A stretch of 64,000 bases of DNA from Zestomonas insulae. Lineage in GTDB: Bacteria; Pseudomonadota; Gammaproteobacteria; Pseudomonadales; Pseudomonadaceae. Below the pieces are notes generated by a model. That model did not search any database. It saw only the letters and a program-made list of their open reading frames with translations, and was not told the DNA's origin. This document shows, in pieces, positions 48,040 through 61,181 of the stretch. Both the position numbers and the translations under genes were made by a program. Positions within the stretch are counted from its first letter, which is position 1; each line of letters starts with the position of its first letter. The DNA is taken from contig NZ_JAFEUP010000004.1 of assembly GCF_016901015.1 (NCBI RefSeq), positions 434,001 through 498,000 on the forward strand. The letters run 5' to 3'.

Positions 48040-48483
48040 TCAAGGCTCGTCGACCTTGAAGTGCACGCGGGCCGTGGCAATCGGCTCGGTCTGGGTGGTT
48101 TGCCAGGCGGTGATCGCCACGTTGGCCACTCGCCGCCCTTGGCGCCACACCTGGCAGTGGGCATAGGTGTCACGATAATGACCGGCGCGCAGGTAATCTA
48201 TCGAGAAGTCGATGATTTTCGGCAAATGCGGCGTGCCCATGAACATCAACAGGTGCAGCATCGCCGCATGTTCCATGAACCCGGCAATCACCCCGCCGTG
48301 GATCGCCGGCAGCATCGGGTTGCCGATGCAATCCTTGTTGGCCGGCAGGCGGAACACCATGTCGTCGCCCAGGCGCAGGCACTCGATGCCGAGCAGCTTG
48401 GCGTACGGCACCAGGCTCAGCAGCGAGTCGTAGTCGTTCTTCTCGTGCGCTTCGACCACCAGCTTGGACAGGTTCAGGCTCAT
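48040..48483 (-). CDS. Hotdog-fold thioesterase (PaaI-like), second of pair
   Basis: A 147-residue hotdog-fold protein of the PaaI/acyl-CoA thioesterase group, with the family core GNPMLPAIHGGVIAGFMEHAA and DFSIDYLRAGHYRDTYAHCQV. It lacks membrane or export signals. Its ATG overlaps the stop codon of the preceding thioesterase gene by 4 nt, which fixes the start and indicates translational coupling. The two paralogues may form a heteromer or divide substrates (inference). Confidence 0.85.
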   Translation of the reverse strand: MSLNLSKLVVEAHEKNDYDSLLSLVPYAKLLGIECLRLGDDMVFRLPANKDCIGNPMLPAIHGGVIAGFMEHAAMLHLLMFMGTPHLPKIIDFSIDYLRAGHYRDTYAHCQVWRQGRRVANVAITAWQTTQTEPIATARVHFKVDEP

Positions 48484-48932
48484 TGCGCGCCCGCCTTGCC
48501 CGCGCCAGGCTTGCCCATGCGCATGAAGCTGCCGACCACGTGGGCGATCGGTTCGTTGGGATCGTCCTGGTAGGCGTAACCGCGGGTGAAGATCACGTGC
48601 GGAGTAACCCGGTAGCACTCGGCGAAACCGTAGACGTCCTTGTTCGGCTGCGCCGGATGCATGTAGTCGATGCGCAGGTCGAGGGTCGGGCACACCTCGA
48701 AGTTCGGCAGTACACAGACCGTGGAGATGCCACAGGTGGTGTCCATCAGGGTAGTGATTGCCCCGCCGTGGATCACCCCGGTCTCCGGGTTGCCGATGAT
48801 CTGCGTGCTGTACGGCAGGCGCAGCGTCAGGCCGCGGCTGTCGGCGTCATGCACGGTCATGCCCAGCAACTGGCAGTGGCGCAGGACGTCGAGAAAGCGC
48901 CGGGCGCGTTCGATGATCGCGTTATCGCTCAT
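48480..48932 (-). CDS. Hotdog-fold thioesterase (PaaI-like), first of pair
   Basis: A 150-residue hotdog-fold thioesterase with core IGNPETGVIHGGAITTLMDTTCGIS (catalytic Asp in TLMDTT and the HGG loop) and LDLRIDYMHPAQPNKDVYGF. It probably hydrolyses a medium-chain or aromatic acyl-CoA; the substrate cannot be told from sequence. It is the first gene of a two-gene unit with a 4-nt overlap and shares the fold but little identity with its partner. Confidence 0.88.
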   Translation of the reverse strand: MSDNAIIERARRFLDVLRHCQLLGMTVHDADSRGLTLRLPYSTQIIGNPETGVIHGGAITTLMDTTCGISTVCVLPNFEVCPTLDLRIDYMHPAQPNKDVYGFAECYRVTPHVIFTRGYAYQDDPNEPIAHVVGSFMRMGKPGAGKAGAQ

Positions 48933-49092
48933 GAAAAATTCCGGGTAATAGCTCGAAAACGGGGCGAATCATACCGAGAGTCGCCGCATTCGGCATGACT
49001 GACCAGCGAGTCGGCGATTTAGCGGGAACTTCCACGGGGTTTAGCCGTTCAAACCTACGACATTTGGAAAGTCACCCATTGGAGAGTGAACC

Positions 49093-49341
49093 ATGCGTAA
49101 GCCCCTAACCCTTGCTCTGATCCTGGCCGCCAGCTTGGGTCTCGCAGCCTGCGACAAGGCCTCCGAGGACAAAGCGGAGGATGCCCGTGAACATGCCGAA
49201 AACGCGCAGGAACAAATGAACGACGCGGCCAAGGAAAACCAGAAGGCCATCGAGGATGCCAACGAGGCAGCCCAGGAACGCGCCAAGGAAGCCCAGGAAG
49301 CTGCTCCGCCGGCCACGCCGTCCCCGGCACCGCAGCAGTAA
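49093..49341 (+). CDS. Small Ala/Glu-rich lipoprotein
   Basis: An 82-residue lipoprotein: signal MRKPLTLALILAASLG followed by lipobox LAAC (Cys about 20). A charged, alanine-rich helix with heptad character follows (ASEDKAEDAREHAENAQEQM...EAAQERAKEAQEAA), then a Pro-rich tail. The coiled-coil, lysine/alanine-rich form recalls small outer-membrane lipoproteins of the Lpp/OprI kind, but OprI-specific features are not seen. GGAGAG precedes the ATG. A bidirectional terminator follows. Confidence 0.85.
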   Translation: MRKPLTLALILAASLGLAACDKASEDKAEDAREHAENAQEQMNDAAKENQKAIEDANEAAQERAKEAQEAAPPATPSPAPQQ

Positions 49342-49358
49342 CTTCTGCCGCTGTCAGC

Positions 49359-49384
49359 AAAAGGCCCGCAATTGCGGGCCTTTT
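49359..49384. terminator. Bidirectional Rho-independent terminator
   Basis: The symmetrical sequence AAAAGGCCCGCA/TGCGGGCCTTTT forms an 11-12-bp stem with A and T runs on its two sides. It serves both the small lipoprotein gene (+) and the MAPEG gene (-), which converge here. Confidence 0.92.
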
Positions 49385-49390
49385 GCATGG

Positions 49391-49795
49391 TCAGGCGATG
49401 ATCGTGCGCCACACCGGGCTGAGCATCAGCAGCAGGCAGCACACCAGCCCGACCACCCAGATCAGGCTGCGCTGCCAGGCCCAGTCGGCCCAGTACAGCA
49501 CCAGGTACAGCACCCGCGACACCACAAACAGCACGGCCAGAACGTCCACCCAGTAACCAAACACCTGGGTGGTATGCGCCATCAGCACACCGGCGGCGAA
49601 CAGCGGAAAAATCTCGATGCTGTTCATGTGCGCGGCATAGGCCCGCGCGCCGAGGCCTGTGAGCCGCGCCTGTTGCGCACGCGGATGGTGGTTGTCGTAG
49701 CCGCGTCCCTCGCGGTTCATGGCGCGCGCCACCGGCACCTTGGCGACGTAAATCAGCAGTGCCGCGATGAAAACACACCAGAATGGAATACTCAT
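49391..49795 (-). CDS. MAPEG-family membrane protein
   Basis: A 134-residue integral membrane protein with four hydrophobic helices (IPFWCVFIAALLIYVAKVPV; IEIFPLFAAGVLMAHTT; WVDVLAVLFVVSRVLYLVLYW; SLIWVVGLVCCLLLMLSPVW) and the MAPEG-like region AYAAHMNSIEIFPLFAAGV. Bacterial MAPEG proteins include glutathione-dependent enzymes, but most short ones are uncharacterised. Its ATG overlaps the stop codon of the DUF599 gene by 4 nt, so the two are co-translated. Confidence 0.85.
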   Translation of the reverse strand: MSIPFWCVFIAALLIYVAKVPVARAMNREGRGYDNHHPRAQQARLTGLGARAYAAHMNSIEIFPLFAAGVLMAHTTQVFGYWVDVLAVLFVVSRVLYLVLYWADWAWQRSLIWVVGLVCCLLLMLSPVWRTIIA

Positions 49796-50526
49796 TCGCT
49801 CATCTCCTTGGGCATTTCCGCTAATGCGGTGGGTGTTTGAACCATGACGTCGAGCACGTCGGAATGGAATTCGCGGCGATATAGCACCAACACGACCCCG
49901 GCGGTGACCAGCATGAACAGCCAGGGATTGATGAACCAGGCCAGCACCGCCATTCCGAAGTAGTAGGAACGCAGCCCGAGGTTGAACTGGTTGGCGGCCA
50001 TCGAGATGACCCGCGCCGCACGCGCCGCAAACGCCTTGCGCTCCGCCTCGCTGACATGCCGCTCACCGATCATCGGCGCCGAACCGATAAGCACCGCGGC
50101 GAAGTTGTACTGGCGCATGCACCAGCTGAAGGTGAAGAAGGCGTAGACGAACACCACCGCCAGGCACAGCAGCTTGATTTCGGACATGCCGCGCGTTGCC
50201 GCCTGTACCAGCGGCAGGTCGGCGAGCAGCGACACCGCGCGCTCCGAGGCACCGAGCAAGGTGAGGATTCCGGCGAGGATGATCAGCGTGCTGGAGGCGA
50301 AGAACGAGGCGTTGCGTTCGAGATTGCCGATCACGCTGGCGTCGGCGATGCGGTTGTCGCGCAGCAGCAGCCGGCGCATCCAGTCTTCACGGTACAGATG
50401 CAGAACGCTGGCGAGGCACGCCGTGTCCCTGCCCTTCCACGTCGCGTAACGGGTGTAACCGAGCCAGCAGGCGAGGAACCACAGCACCGCCAGCAGATCG
50501 GGCAGGTTGTCGTCGAGCAGCGACAT
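49792..50526 (-). CDS. DUF599-family integral membrane protein
   Basis: A 244-residue membrane protein with about four to five helices (LLAVLWFLACWLGYTRY; FFASSTLIILAGILTLLGA; LLCLAVVFVYAFFTFSW; WFINPWLFMLVTAGVVLVLY). The conserved DUF599 signature SWCMRQYNFAAVLIGSAP and the NQFNLGLRSYYFG stretch are visible. Function is unknown. AAGGAG lies 5 nt before the ATG at 50526. It overlaps the MAPEG gene, suggesting a joint membrane role (inference). Confidence 0.85.
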   Translation of the reverse strand: MSLLDDNLPDLLAVLWFLACWLGYTRYATWKGRDTACLASVLHLYREDWMRRLLLRDNRIADASVIGNLERNASFFASSTLIILAGILTLLGASERAVSLLADLPLVQAATRGMSEIKLLCLAVVFVYAFFTFSWCMRQYNFAAVLIGSAPMIGERHVSEAERKAFAARAARVISMAANQFNLGLRSYYFGMAVLAWFINPWLFMLVTAGVVLVLYRREFHSDVLDVMVQTPTALAEMPKEMSE

Positions 50527-50583
50527 AACATCTCCTTGTATATGCCCAGCGATTATAGCCAGCGGTGCTTTACAGCCGTCCAT

Positions 50584-50607
50584 GAAAAAGCCGCCCGAAG
50601 GCGGCTT
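50584..50607 (-). terminator. Rho-independent terminator of brnQ
   Basis: On the minus strand AAGCCGCC-TTCG-GGCGGCTT followed by TTT forms an 8-bp stem with a stable UUCG tetraloop, 18 nt past the brnQ stop codon. Confidence 0.9.
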
Positions 50608-50624
50608 GTTCTTGCATGTGGCGA

Positions 50625-51938
50625 TCAGGCCAAGGCTTCGCGCCGCGCACCCAGCAGCCGGTCGCACAGCGTCGCTCCAGCGAGGGTCAGCACCGCCGGC
50701 AGCAGCCAGGCCAGGCCTTGCTCGGCCAGCGGCAGATGGGCCAGCCAGTACGGCATCCAGTGCGCCAATTCGGCGACCTTGAGCCCGTCGACGATGCCAA
50801 ACAGCAGCGACACCAGCATCACCGGCGCGATGACGCGGCGCGGTGAATACCACAGGCTCCAGCAGAAGCTCAGCGCGACCAGCACGATGCACGGCGGGTA
50901 GATGGCCGTCAGCACCGGCACCGAGACTTGAATCAGCTTGGTCAGGCCGAGGTTGGAGACCAGCAGCGAGAAGCCGGCGAGGATCACCACCAGGCTGCGA
51001 TACGAGAGCGGCAGCAGGCGGCTGAAGTACTCGGCACAGGCGCAGGTCAGCCCCACCGCGGTGACCAGGCAGGCCAGGGAAATCAGGACCGCGAGGAAGC
51101 CGCTGCCCAGCGCGCCGAAGGTGTGCTGCACATAGGCATGCAGCACCGCCGCGCCGTTGCTGGCTTCGCCGGCAATGGCATGGCTGCCGGCACCGAGGCG
51201 GAACAGGCTGAGGTAGACCAGCGCCAGACCGACGCCGGCGATCAGCCCGGCGATGATCGCGTAACGGGTGATCAGGCGCGGCGACTCGACGCCACGCGAG
51301 CGGATCGCGTTAACGATGACGATGCCGAACACCAGCGCGCCAAGGGTATCCATGGTCAGGTAGCCGTTGACGAAGCCCTGGGAGAACGGCGCTGCCTGGT
51401 ACACCGGCGTGGCGTCGCCGATTTCGCCCAGCGGCAGCATGAACGCGGCGATGCCCAGCACCAGCAGCGCGACGATCTTCATCGGCGCCAGCACGCGGCC
51501 GACGCTGTCCAGCAGGCGCCCGGGGTACAGCGAGACCAGCAGCACGACGAGGAAATACACCAGGCTGTAGAGGAACAGTGCCAGCGGCGTATCACCGACC
51601 AGCGGCGCCAGGCCGACCTCGAAGGACACTGTGGCGGTGCGCGGAGTGGCGAACAGCGGACCGACCGACAGGTAGCAGACCACCGCGAGGACCACGCCCG
51701 CGGCCTTGCCGATGGGACTGCTCAGTGCATCCATCGCCCCGCCGACCTTGGCCAGCGCGACAATGGTGATGACCGGCAGGCCGACCGCCGTGATCAGGAA
51801 GCCCAGCGCCGCGATCCACACGTGCGGGCCAGCCTGCAGACCGACGATCGGCGGGAAGATGATGTTGCCCGCCCCGACGAACAGGGCAAAGGTCATAAAA
51901 CCAAGCGCCAGGATGTCCCGGCCTTTCAAAACATTCAT
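50625..51938 (-). CDS. brnQ: Branched-chain amino acid:cation symporter BrnQ
   Basis: Inner-membrane LIV-II carrier of 437 residues that imports leucine, isoleucine and valine with Na+ (or H+). About 12 hydrophobic segments are visible, with the family start [21 protein letters not shown] and the conserved [11 protein letters not shown] loop and [13 protein letters not shown] helix. It is monocistronic: its terminator lies downstream and a 290-bp gap separates it from sucD. It could supply leucine to the liu pathway that normally works with atu, but no liu gene is in this window. Confidence 0.95.
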   Translation of the reverse strand: MNVLKGRDILALGFMTFALFVGAGNIIFPPIVGLQAGPHVWIAALGFLITAVGLPVITIVALAKVGGAMDALSSPIGKAAGVVLAVVCYLSVGPLFATPRTATVSFEVGLAPLVGDTPLALFLYSLVYFLVVLLVSLYPGRLLDSVGRVLAPMKIVALLVLGIAAFMLPLGEIGDATPVYQAAPFSQGFVNGYLTMDTLGALVFGIVIVNAIRSRGVESPRLITRYAIIAGLIAGVGLALVYLSLFRLGAGSHAIAGEASNGAAVLHAYVQHTFGALGSGFLAVLISLACLVTAVGLTCACAEYFSRLLPLSYRSLVVILAGFSLLVSNLGLTKLIQVSVPVLTAIYPPCIVLVALSFCWSLWYSPRRVIAPVMLVSLLFGIVDGLKVAELAHWMPYWLAHLPLAEQGLAWLLPAVLTLAGATLCDRLLGARREALA

Positions 51939-52185
51939 TTGGGAAAATACCGCATCGTCAAAAGCTGATTACCGGAGGAATTTCCCTAGGGGTCAGGGGA
52001 AACGTCGCTCGCCCGTGTGGAGCGAACCGTTGCAGCGCGCCTCGGCCCTTGTGGGGCTTATTCGCGAGATAGTTGCAAGCCTAACGAAATTGGCGCATCG
52101 ACGGCATTGACGCAGGTCAGGCTGTCGACTCGCGGCAACATTGTGTCGCCTGGATACAAGCTTTCTGACCGTTCGGCCAGAAATG

Positions 52186-52209
52186 AAAAAGGCCACCCGA
52201 GGGTGGCCT
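52186..52209 (-). terminator. Rho-independent terminator of the sdh-suc operon
   Basis: On the minus strand AGGCCACCC-TC-GGGTGGCCT, a 9-bp stem, is followed by TTTTT. It begins 20 nt after the sucD stop codon, marking the end of the long TCA-cycle operon. Confidence 0.92.
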
Positions 52210-52228
52210 CCTTCCCGTCAGCAACGCC

Positions 52229-53115
<887 letters not shown>

Positions 53116-53116
<1 letters not shown>

Positions 53117-54282
53117 TACTTACCCTCCGCGGCCTTGACGACCTGCACGGCAGCGTCAGTCAGGCTGGTTGCCGCGATGATGTTCAGACCACTTTCGGCC
53201 AGTACCTTGGCGCCCAGTTCGGCATTGTTGCCTTCCAGACGAACTACGACCGGAATCTTCACGCCCACTTCCTTCACGGCACCGATGATGCCTTCGGCGA
53301 TCATGTCGCAGCGGACGATACCGCCGAAGATGTTCACCAGAACGGCCGCGACGTTGCTGTCGGACAGAATGATCTTGAAGGCTTCGGTCACGCGCTCTTT
53401 GGTCGCGCCGCCGCCCACGTCGAGGAAGTTGGCCGGCTTGCCGCCGTGCAGGTTGACGATGTCCATGGTGCCCATGGCCAGGCCAGCACCGTTGACCATG
53501 CAACCGATGTTGCCTTCCAGCGCGACGTAGTTCAGTTCCCACTTCTGCGCATGGGCTTCACGAGCGTCGTCCTGCGACGGGTCGTGCATGGCGCGCAGCT
53601 TGGGCTGACGGTACATGGCGTTGGCGTCGATGTTGATCTTGGCGTCCAAGCAGTGCAGGTTGCCGTCCTTCTTGATCACCAGCGGGTTCACTTCCAGCAG
53701 AGCCAGGTCGTAGTCCTGGAACAGCTTGGCCAGGCCAACGAAGATGTGGGTGAACTGCTTGATCTGGTCGCCCTTCAGGCCCAGCTGGAACGCCAGGTCA
53801 CGGCCCTGGTACGGCTGAGCGCCGACCAGCGGGTCGATGGTCGCCTTGAGGATCTTCTCAGGGGTTTCGTGCGCAACTTTCTCGATGTCCACGCCACCTT
53901 CGGTAGAGGCCATGAACACGATGCGACGGCTGGAACGATCGACCACGGCGCCGAGGTACAGCTCCTTGTCGATGTCGGTGCAGGATTCCACCAGGATCTT
54001 GCTGACCGGTTGGCCATTGGCGTCGGTCTGGTAGGTCACCAGATTCTTGCCCAGCCAGTTGGCAGCGAACGCCTTGGCGTCTTCCTTGCTCTTGACCAGC
54101 TTCACGCCGCCCGCTTTACCGCGGCCACCGGCGTGGACCTGGGCCTTCACGACCCACTCGCTGCCACCGATTTTTTCGCAGGCTGCTGCCGCATCTTCCG
54201 GGGTGTCTACGGCGAAGCCCTTGGACACAGGCAGGCCGTATTCAGCGAACAGCTGCTTACCCTGATATTCGTGGAGATTCAT
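53116..54282 (-). CDS. sucC: Succinyl-CoA synthetase beta subunit SucC
   Basis: Nucleotide-binding subunit of succinyl-CoA synthetase, 388 residues. The ATP-grasp domain starts [20 protein letters not shown] with [17 protein letters not shown], and the C-terminal ligase domain contains [26 protein letters not shown] and [17 protein letters not shown]. It lies 206 bp downstream of lpdG, a wider gap than the other operon junctions, so an internal promoter or mRNA processing there is possible. No convincing promoter was seen. Confidence 0.98.
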
Positions 54283-54488
54283 GCTTGTCTACCGTCTTCG
54301 TTTAGGTATTGCGCATTTCGGCGCTGCATTGGTAATGCCGCGCCACCTGTGACTGCCGATGCAGTCCGGCGGACGTTCCGCGATCAACCCGAAGGCTCAT
54401 GACGGGCGGTCCACCGTGGTTCTTTGTGACCTGAAATGCGCCTGACAGGGCCACCACCATCGGGGGGCGATCACTGCCTGGCGATATT

Positions 54489-57211
<2,723 letters not shown>

Positions 57212-57296
57212 TATCAGGATTCCTTAAATTCGGGTTCTTCTTCGAGAAAGGCCACCCGGGGGCGCTGCGAGGATGGTGACGCCAGGGCGATCCAGC

Positions 57297-57318
57297 GGCC
57301 CGCCTTCAGAGGCGGGCC
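57297..57318. repeat. Intergenic hairpin between sucA and sucB
   Basis: The perfect 8-bp arms GGCCCGCC and GGCGGGCC around a 6-nt loop lie in the 169-bp gap. No T-run follows on the transcribed strand. It may be an mRNA-stabilising or processing structure that tunes the E1:E2 ratio; this role is inferred. Confidence 0.6.
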
Positions 57319-57380
57319 ACTTCATTCAACCTGACTGATCTTCGTACGCGGCCCGGAGGTCTCCTTTCAGATCGAAGGCG

Positions 57381-60212
57381 TTAAACAGTAAAGGCGTCTT
57401 GCAGCAGCTTTTCCTGCTGCTCCGCGTGCATCGATGCGTAACCGCACGCCGGAGCTGCAGAGGCCTCGCGGCCGGCATACTCGAGGAACAAGCCCTTCCT
57501 GTGTGCGATAGCGACGCGACGCATGTGGTGCTGGCTGCAATACCAGGCGCCCTGGTTCATCGGCTCCTCTTGGCACCAAACGATGTGCTTGAGGTTCTTG
57601 TACGGTGCCAGCGCTTCGGCCAGGTCGTCTTCCGGGAACGGATAGAGCTGTTCGAGACGCACAATGGCGATGTCCTCACGAGCCTCGGCACGGCGTTTGG
57701 CCAGCAGGTCGTAGTAGACCTTGCCACTGCACAGCACGACGCGCTCGACCTTCTTCGGATCGATCGGATCGATCTCGCCGATGACGGTCTGGAACGAGCC
57801 TTCGGCCAGATCTTCCAGGCTGGAGATTGCCAGCGGATGGCGCAGCAGCGACTTCGGCGTCAGCACCACCAGTGGCTTGCGCAGCGGGCGGATAACCTGG
57901 CGGCGCAGCAGGTGGTAGATCTGCGCTGGGGTGGTCGGTACGCAGACCTGCATGTTGTGCTCGGCGCACAGTTGCAGGAAGCGCTCCAGACGCGCCGAGC
58001 TGTGCTCAGGCCCCTGCCCTTCATAGCCATGCGGCAGCAGCATGGTCAGGCCGCACAGGCGACCCCACTTGTGCTCGCCGCTGGAAATGAACTGGTCGAA
58101 CACCACCTGGGCACCGTTGGCGAAGTCGCCGAACTGGGCTTCCCAGATCACCAGCGCGTTAGGCGTGGTGGTGGCGTAGCCGTACTCGAAGGCCAGTACC
58201 GCTTCTTCGGAGAGGAAGGAGTCGTACAGGTCGAACTTCGGCTGATCGGCATAGAGGTTCTGCAGCGGCAGGTAGGTGCTAGCGTCCTTCTGGTTGTGCA
58301 GCGCCGCATGGCGGTGCGAGAAGGTGCCGCGACCAACGTCCTGACCGGTGATGCGCACCGGGTGACCTTCTTTCAGCAGCGTGGCGTAGGCCAGGTTCTC
58401 GGCGTAGCCCCAATTGATCGGCATGCCGCCGGCAGTCATTTTCTGCCGGTCCTCGAGGACCTTGGCGACCTGACGCTGGAGGACCAGGCCTTCCGGGACT
58501 TCCAGCAGCTTGCCGGCTAGTTCCTGGAGAGTCTTCAGATCGAAGCGAGTGTCGTGACGCGCGTTCCAGGTGTGGCCCAGGTACGGACGCCAATCGACGA
58601 ACAGCTCCTTGTTCGGCTCCTTGACCAGGCTCTTGACCACGTGCTGACCGTTGTCCAGCGCGGTGCGGTACTCGTCGATCTTGCCCTGCACATCACCCGT
58701 GGTTTGCACACCATGCTGCACCAGCTGCTCAGCATACAGTTCACGAGTGGTTCGCTGCTTGGCGATCTGCTGGTACATCAGCGGCTGGGTGCCGCTCGGC
58801 TCGTCGGCCTCGTTGTGGCCGCGACGGCGGTAGCAGACCAGGTCGATGACCACGTCACGCTTGAACTGCATGCGGTAGTCGACCGCCAGCTGAGTGACGA
58901 ACAGCACCGCTTCCGGGTCGTCGCCATTCACGTGGAAGATTGGCGCCTGGATCATCTTCGCCACGTCGGTGCAGTACTCGGTGGAACGCGAGTCTTCCGG
59001 GCGGCTGGTAGTGAAACCGACCTGGTTGTTGATCACCAGGTGGATGGTGCCGCCCGTCTTGTAGCCACGGGTCTGCGACATCTGGAAGGTTTCCATGACC
59101 ACGCCCTGACCGGCGAATGCCGCGTCACCGTGGATGGAAATCGGCAGCACCTTGTCACCGGAGGCGTCTTTGCGGCGGTCCTGACGGGCACGCACCGACC
59201 CTTCGACCACTGGCGAAACGATCTCCAGGTGTGACGGGTTGAACGCCAGCGCCAGGTGCACTTCGCCACCCGAGGTCATGACGTTGGAGGAGAAACCTTG
59301 GTGGTACTTCACGTCACCCGAGCTGAGGCCTTCGACCTTCTTGCCTTCGAACTCGTCGAACAGGTCGCGCGGGTTCTTGCCGAAGGTGTTGACCAGCACG
59401 TTCAGACGGCCGCGGTGGGCCATGCCGATGACGATTTCCTTGGTGCCGTACGAGCCCGAACGCTGGATGATTTCATCGAGCAGCGGAATCAGGCTTTCGC
59501 CGCCTTCCAGACCGAAGCGTTTGGTGCCTGGGTATTTAGTGCCGAGGTACTTTTCCAAGCCTTCGGCAGCGGTCAGGCGCTCGAGCAGGTGGCTCTGCGC
59601 TTCCGCGGAATAGGCCGGACGCCCGCGCACACTTTCCAGACGCTGCTGGAACCACTTGCGCTGCTCGGAATCGACGATGTGGGTGAATTCGGCACCGATG
59701 GTGCGACAGTATGTCTCTTGCAGGGCCTGATGAATCTCCCGCAGAGTGGCTTCCTCTTTGCCGATGTAAAGCTCACCGGTGCGGAAGGTCGTATCGAGGT
59801 CGGCGTTGGTCAGCCCGTAGTGGTTGATCGACAGATCAGCCGGCGCGGGGCGCTTCCAGAGACCGAGGGGATCGAGGTGAGAGGCCTGATGGCCGCGCAT
59901 GCGATACGCCTGAATCAGGCGCAGAACTTCGACCTGCTTCTTCTCGTGCTCGGTGCTGACGCTACCGGCGGAAACCGGCTGGGCACGACGCTGGTTTTTG
60001 GCCAGCAGGACGAAATGATCGCGAATAGTGGAGTGGGAAACATCACTCGCCGCGCTGCCATCGGCAGGCAGCTTCTGGAAGTAAGTCCGCCACTCTTCTG
60101 GCACGGCGTTCGGATCGTGCAGGTAGAGCTCGTAAAGCTCTTCCACATATGCAGCGTTGCCACCGGATAGGTGGGCGCTATTCCACATGCGCTGCATCAC
60201 GCTTTCTTGCAT
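57381..60212 (-). CDS. sucA: 2-oxoglutarate dehydrogenase E1 component SucA
   Basis: Thiamine-diphosphate-dependent decarboxylase of 943 residues that starts the 2-oxoglutarate dehydrogenase reaction. The N-terminal E2-binding segment (MWNSAHLSGGNAAYVEELYELYLHDP) is followed by the ThDP/Mg domain (MAHRGRLNVLVNTFGKNPRDLFDEF, ISIHGDAAFAGQGVVMET) and the transketolase-like C-terminal half (GYATTTPNALVIWEAQFGDFANGAQVVFDQFI, LLPHGYEGQGPEHSSARLERFLQL). Length and motifs are complete. It lies 238 bp downstream of sdhB, a gap with hairpins but no clear promoter. Confidence 0.98.
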   Translation of the reverse strand: MQESVMQRMWNSAHLSGGNAAYVEELYELYLHDPNAVPEEWRTYFQKLPADGSAASDVSHSTIRDHFVLLAKNQRRAQPVSAGSVSTEHEKKQVEVLRLIQAYRMRGHQASHLDPLGLWKRPAPADLSINHYGLTNADLDTTFRTGELYIGKEEATLREIHQALQETYCRTIGAEFTHIVDSEQRKWFQQRLESVRGRPAYSAEAQSHLLERLTAAEGLEKYLGTKYPGTKRFGLEGGESLIPLLDEIIQRSGSYGTKEIVIGMAHRGRLNVLVNTFGKNPRDLFDEFEGKKVEGLSSGDVKYHQGFSSNVMTSGGEVHLALAFNPSHLEIVSPVVEGSVRARQDRRKDASGDKVLPISIHGDAAFAGQGVVMETFQMSQTRGYKTGGTIHLVINNQVGFTTSRPEDSRSTEYCTDVAKMIQAPIFHVNGDDPEAVLFVTQLAVDYRMQFKRDVVIDLVCYRRRGHNEADEPSGTQPLMYQQIAKQRTTRELYAEQLVQHGVQTTGDVQGKIDEYRTALDNGQHVVKSLVKEPNKELFVDWRPYLGHTWNARHDTRFDLKTLQELAGKLLEVPEGLVLQRQVAKVLEDRQKMTAGGMPINWGYAENLAYATLLKEGHPVRITGQDVGRGTFSHRHAALHNQKDASTYLPLQNLYADQPKFDLYDSFLSEEAVLAFEYGYATTTPNALVIWEAQFGDFANGAQVVFDQFISSGEHKWGRLCGLTMLLPHGYEGQGPEHSSARLERFLQLCAEHNMQVCVPTTPAQIYHLLRRQVIRPLRKPLVVLTPKSLLRHPLAISSLEDLAEGSFQTVIGEIDPIDPKKVERVVLCSGKVYYDLLAKRRAEAREDIAIVRLEQLYPFPEDDLAEALAPYKNLKHIVWCQEEPMNQGAWYCSQHHMRRVAIAHRKGLFLEYAGREASAAPACGYASMHAEQQEKLLQDAFTV

Positions 60213-60365
60213 GCTTGGTCACCCTCGGTAAGGGGACACCACCGGCGTGGAAACCGCATCGGCTTTACTAGTCCTTGGCCAGCGACTCGGGTAAAGCCAC
60301 TTTGGATCCCGCAGATAGTCCGGGCACCAGCCCGGATGCCCCTGCTGGTATTCGATTTTCAATAA

Positions 60366-60392
60366 GAGCCGCTGCTTTGTGAGCTGCGGCTC
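60366..60392 (-). repeat. Hairpin in the sdhB-sucA gap
   Basis: On the minus strand GAGCCGC...GCGGCTC forms a 7-bp stem with a 13-nt loop, followed by TTATT, 59 nt after the sdhB stop codon. It resembles a weak or partial terminator, or a processing site between the sdh and suc parts of the operon. Confidence 0.45.
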
Positions 60393-60450
60393 GTCGAACC
60401 GCGGCACCGGAAAATCCGAAGCCGCGGGTTACCACTTCTACATCAGTCGA

Positions 60451-61170
60451 TCAGGTACCGCTTTGCAGCAACATGTTGCGTACATGGCCGATTGCCTTGG
60501 TCGGATTGAGACCTTTCGGGCAAACGTTCACGCAGTTCATGATGCCGCGGCAGCGGAACACGCTGAACGGGTCGTCCAGGGAAGCCAGACGCTCCTGGGT
60601 CTTGGTGTCGCGGCTGTCGGCCAGGAAACGGTAGGCCTGCAGTAGCGCAGCGGGACCGAGGAACTTGTCAGGGTTCCACCAGAAGGACGGGCACGAGGTC
60701 GAGCAGCAAGCGCACAGGATGCACTCGTACAGACCGTCGAGCTTCTCGCGCTCTTCCGGCGACTGCAGACGCTCGATGGCCGGAGCCGGCGTGTCGTTCT
60801 GCAGATACGGCTGCACCTTCTCGTACTGCTTGTAGAAGATGCTCATGTCGACGACCAGGTCACGAATGACCGGCAGACCCGGCAGCGGGCGAATCACCAG
60901 CTTGTTGCCTTTCACCACGGTGGAGATCGGGGTGATGCAGGCGAGGCCGTTCTTGCCGCTGATGTTCATGCCGTCGGAACCGCACACGCCTTCACGGCAG
61001 GAGCGACGATAGGAGAAGCCTTCGTCCTGCTCTTTGATCAGGGCCAGCACGTCCAGCACCATCAGGTCCTTGCCGTCGATGTCGACGTTGAAGTCCTGCA
61101 TGAACGGCGCTGCGTCTTTCTCCGGGTTGTAGCGATAAACGCTGACTTGCAAAGTTTTGGCTAGCGACAT
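60451..61170 (-). CDS. sdhB: Succinate dehydrogenase iron-sulfur subunit SdhB
   Basis: Electron-transfer subunit of complex II, 239 residues. The [2Fe-2S] ligands are C58, C63, D66 and C78 (SCREGVCGSD...GLAC). The [4Fe-4S] and [3Fe-4S] sites are in CILCACCSTSCP and CRGIMNCVNVCPKGLNP. I chose ATG 61170, with AAGGGTGG upstream, over GTG 61179 in the same frame. It lies 11 nt after sdhA with that start. Confidence 0.97.
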   Translation of the reverse strand: MSLAKTLQVSVYRYNPEKDAAPFMQDFNVDIDGKDLMVLDVLALIKEQDEGFSYRRSCREGVCGSDGMNISGKNGLACITPISTVVKGNKLVIRPLPGLPVIRDLVVDMSIFYKQYEKVQPYLQNDTPAPAIERLQSPEEREKLDGLYECILCACCSTSCPSFWWNPDKFLGPAALLQAYRFLADSRDTKTQERLASLDDPFSVFRCRGIMNCVNVCPKGLNPTKAIGHVRNMLLQSGT

Positions 61171-61181
61171 ATCGGCCACCC

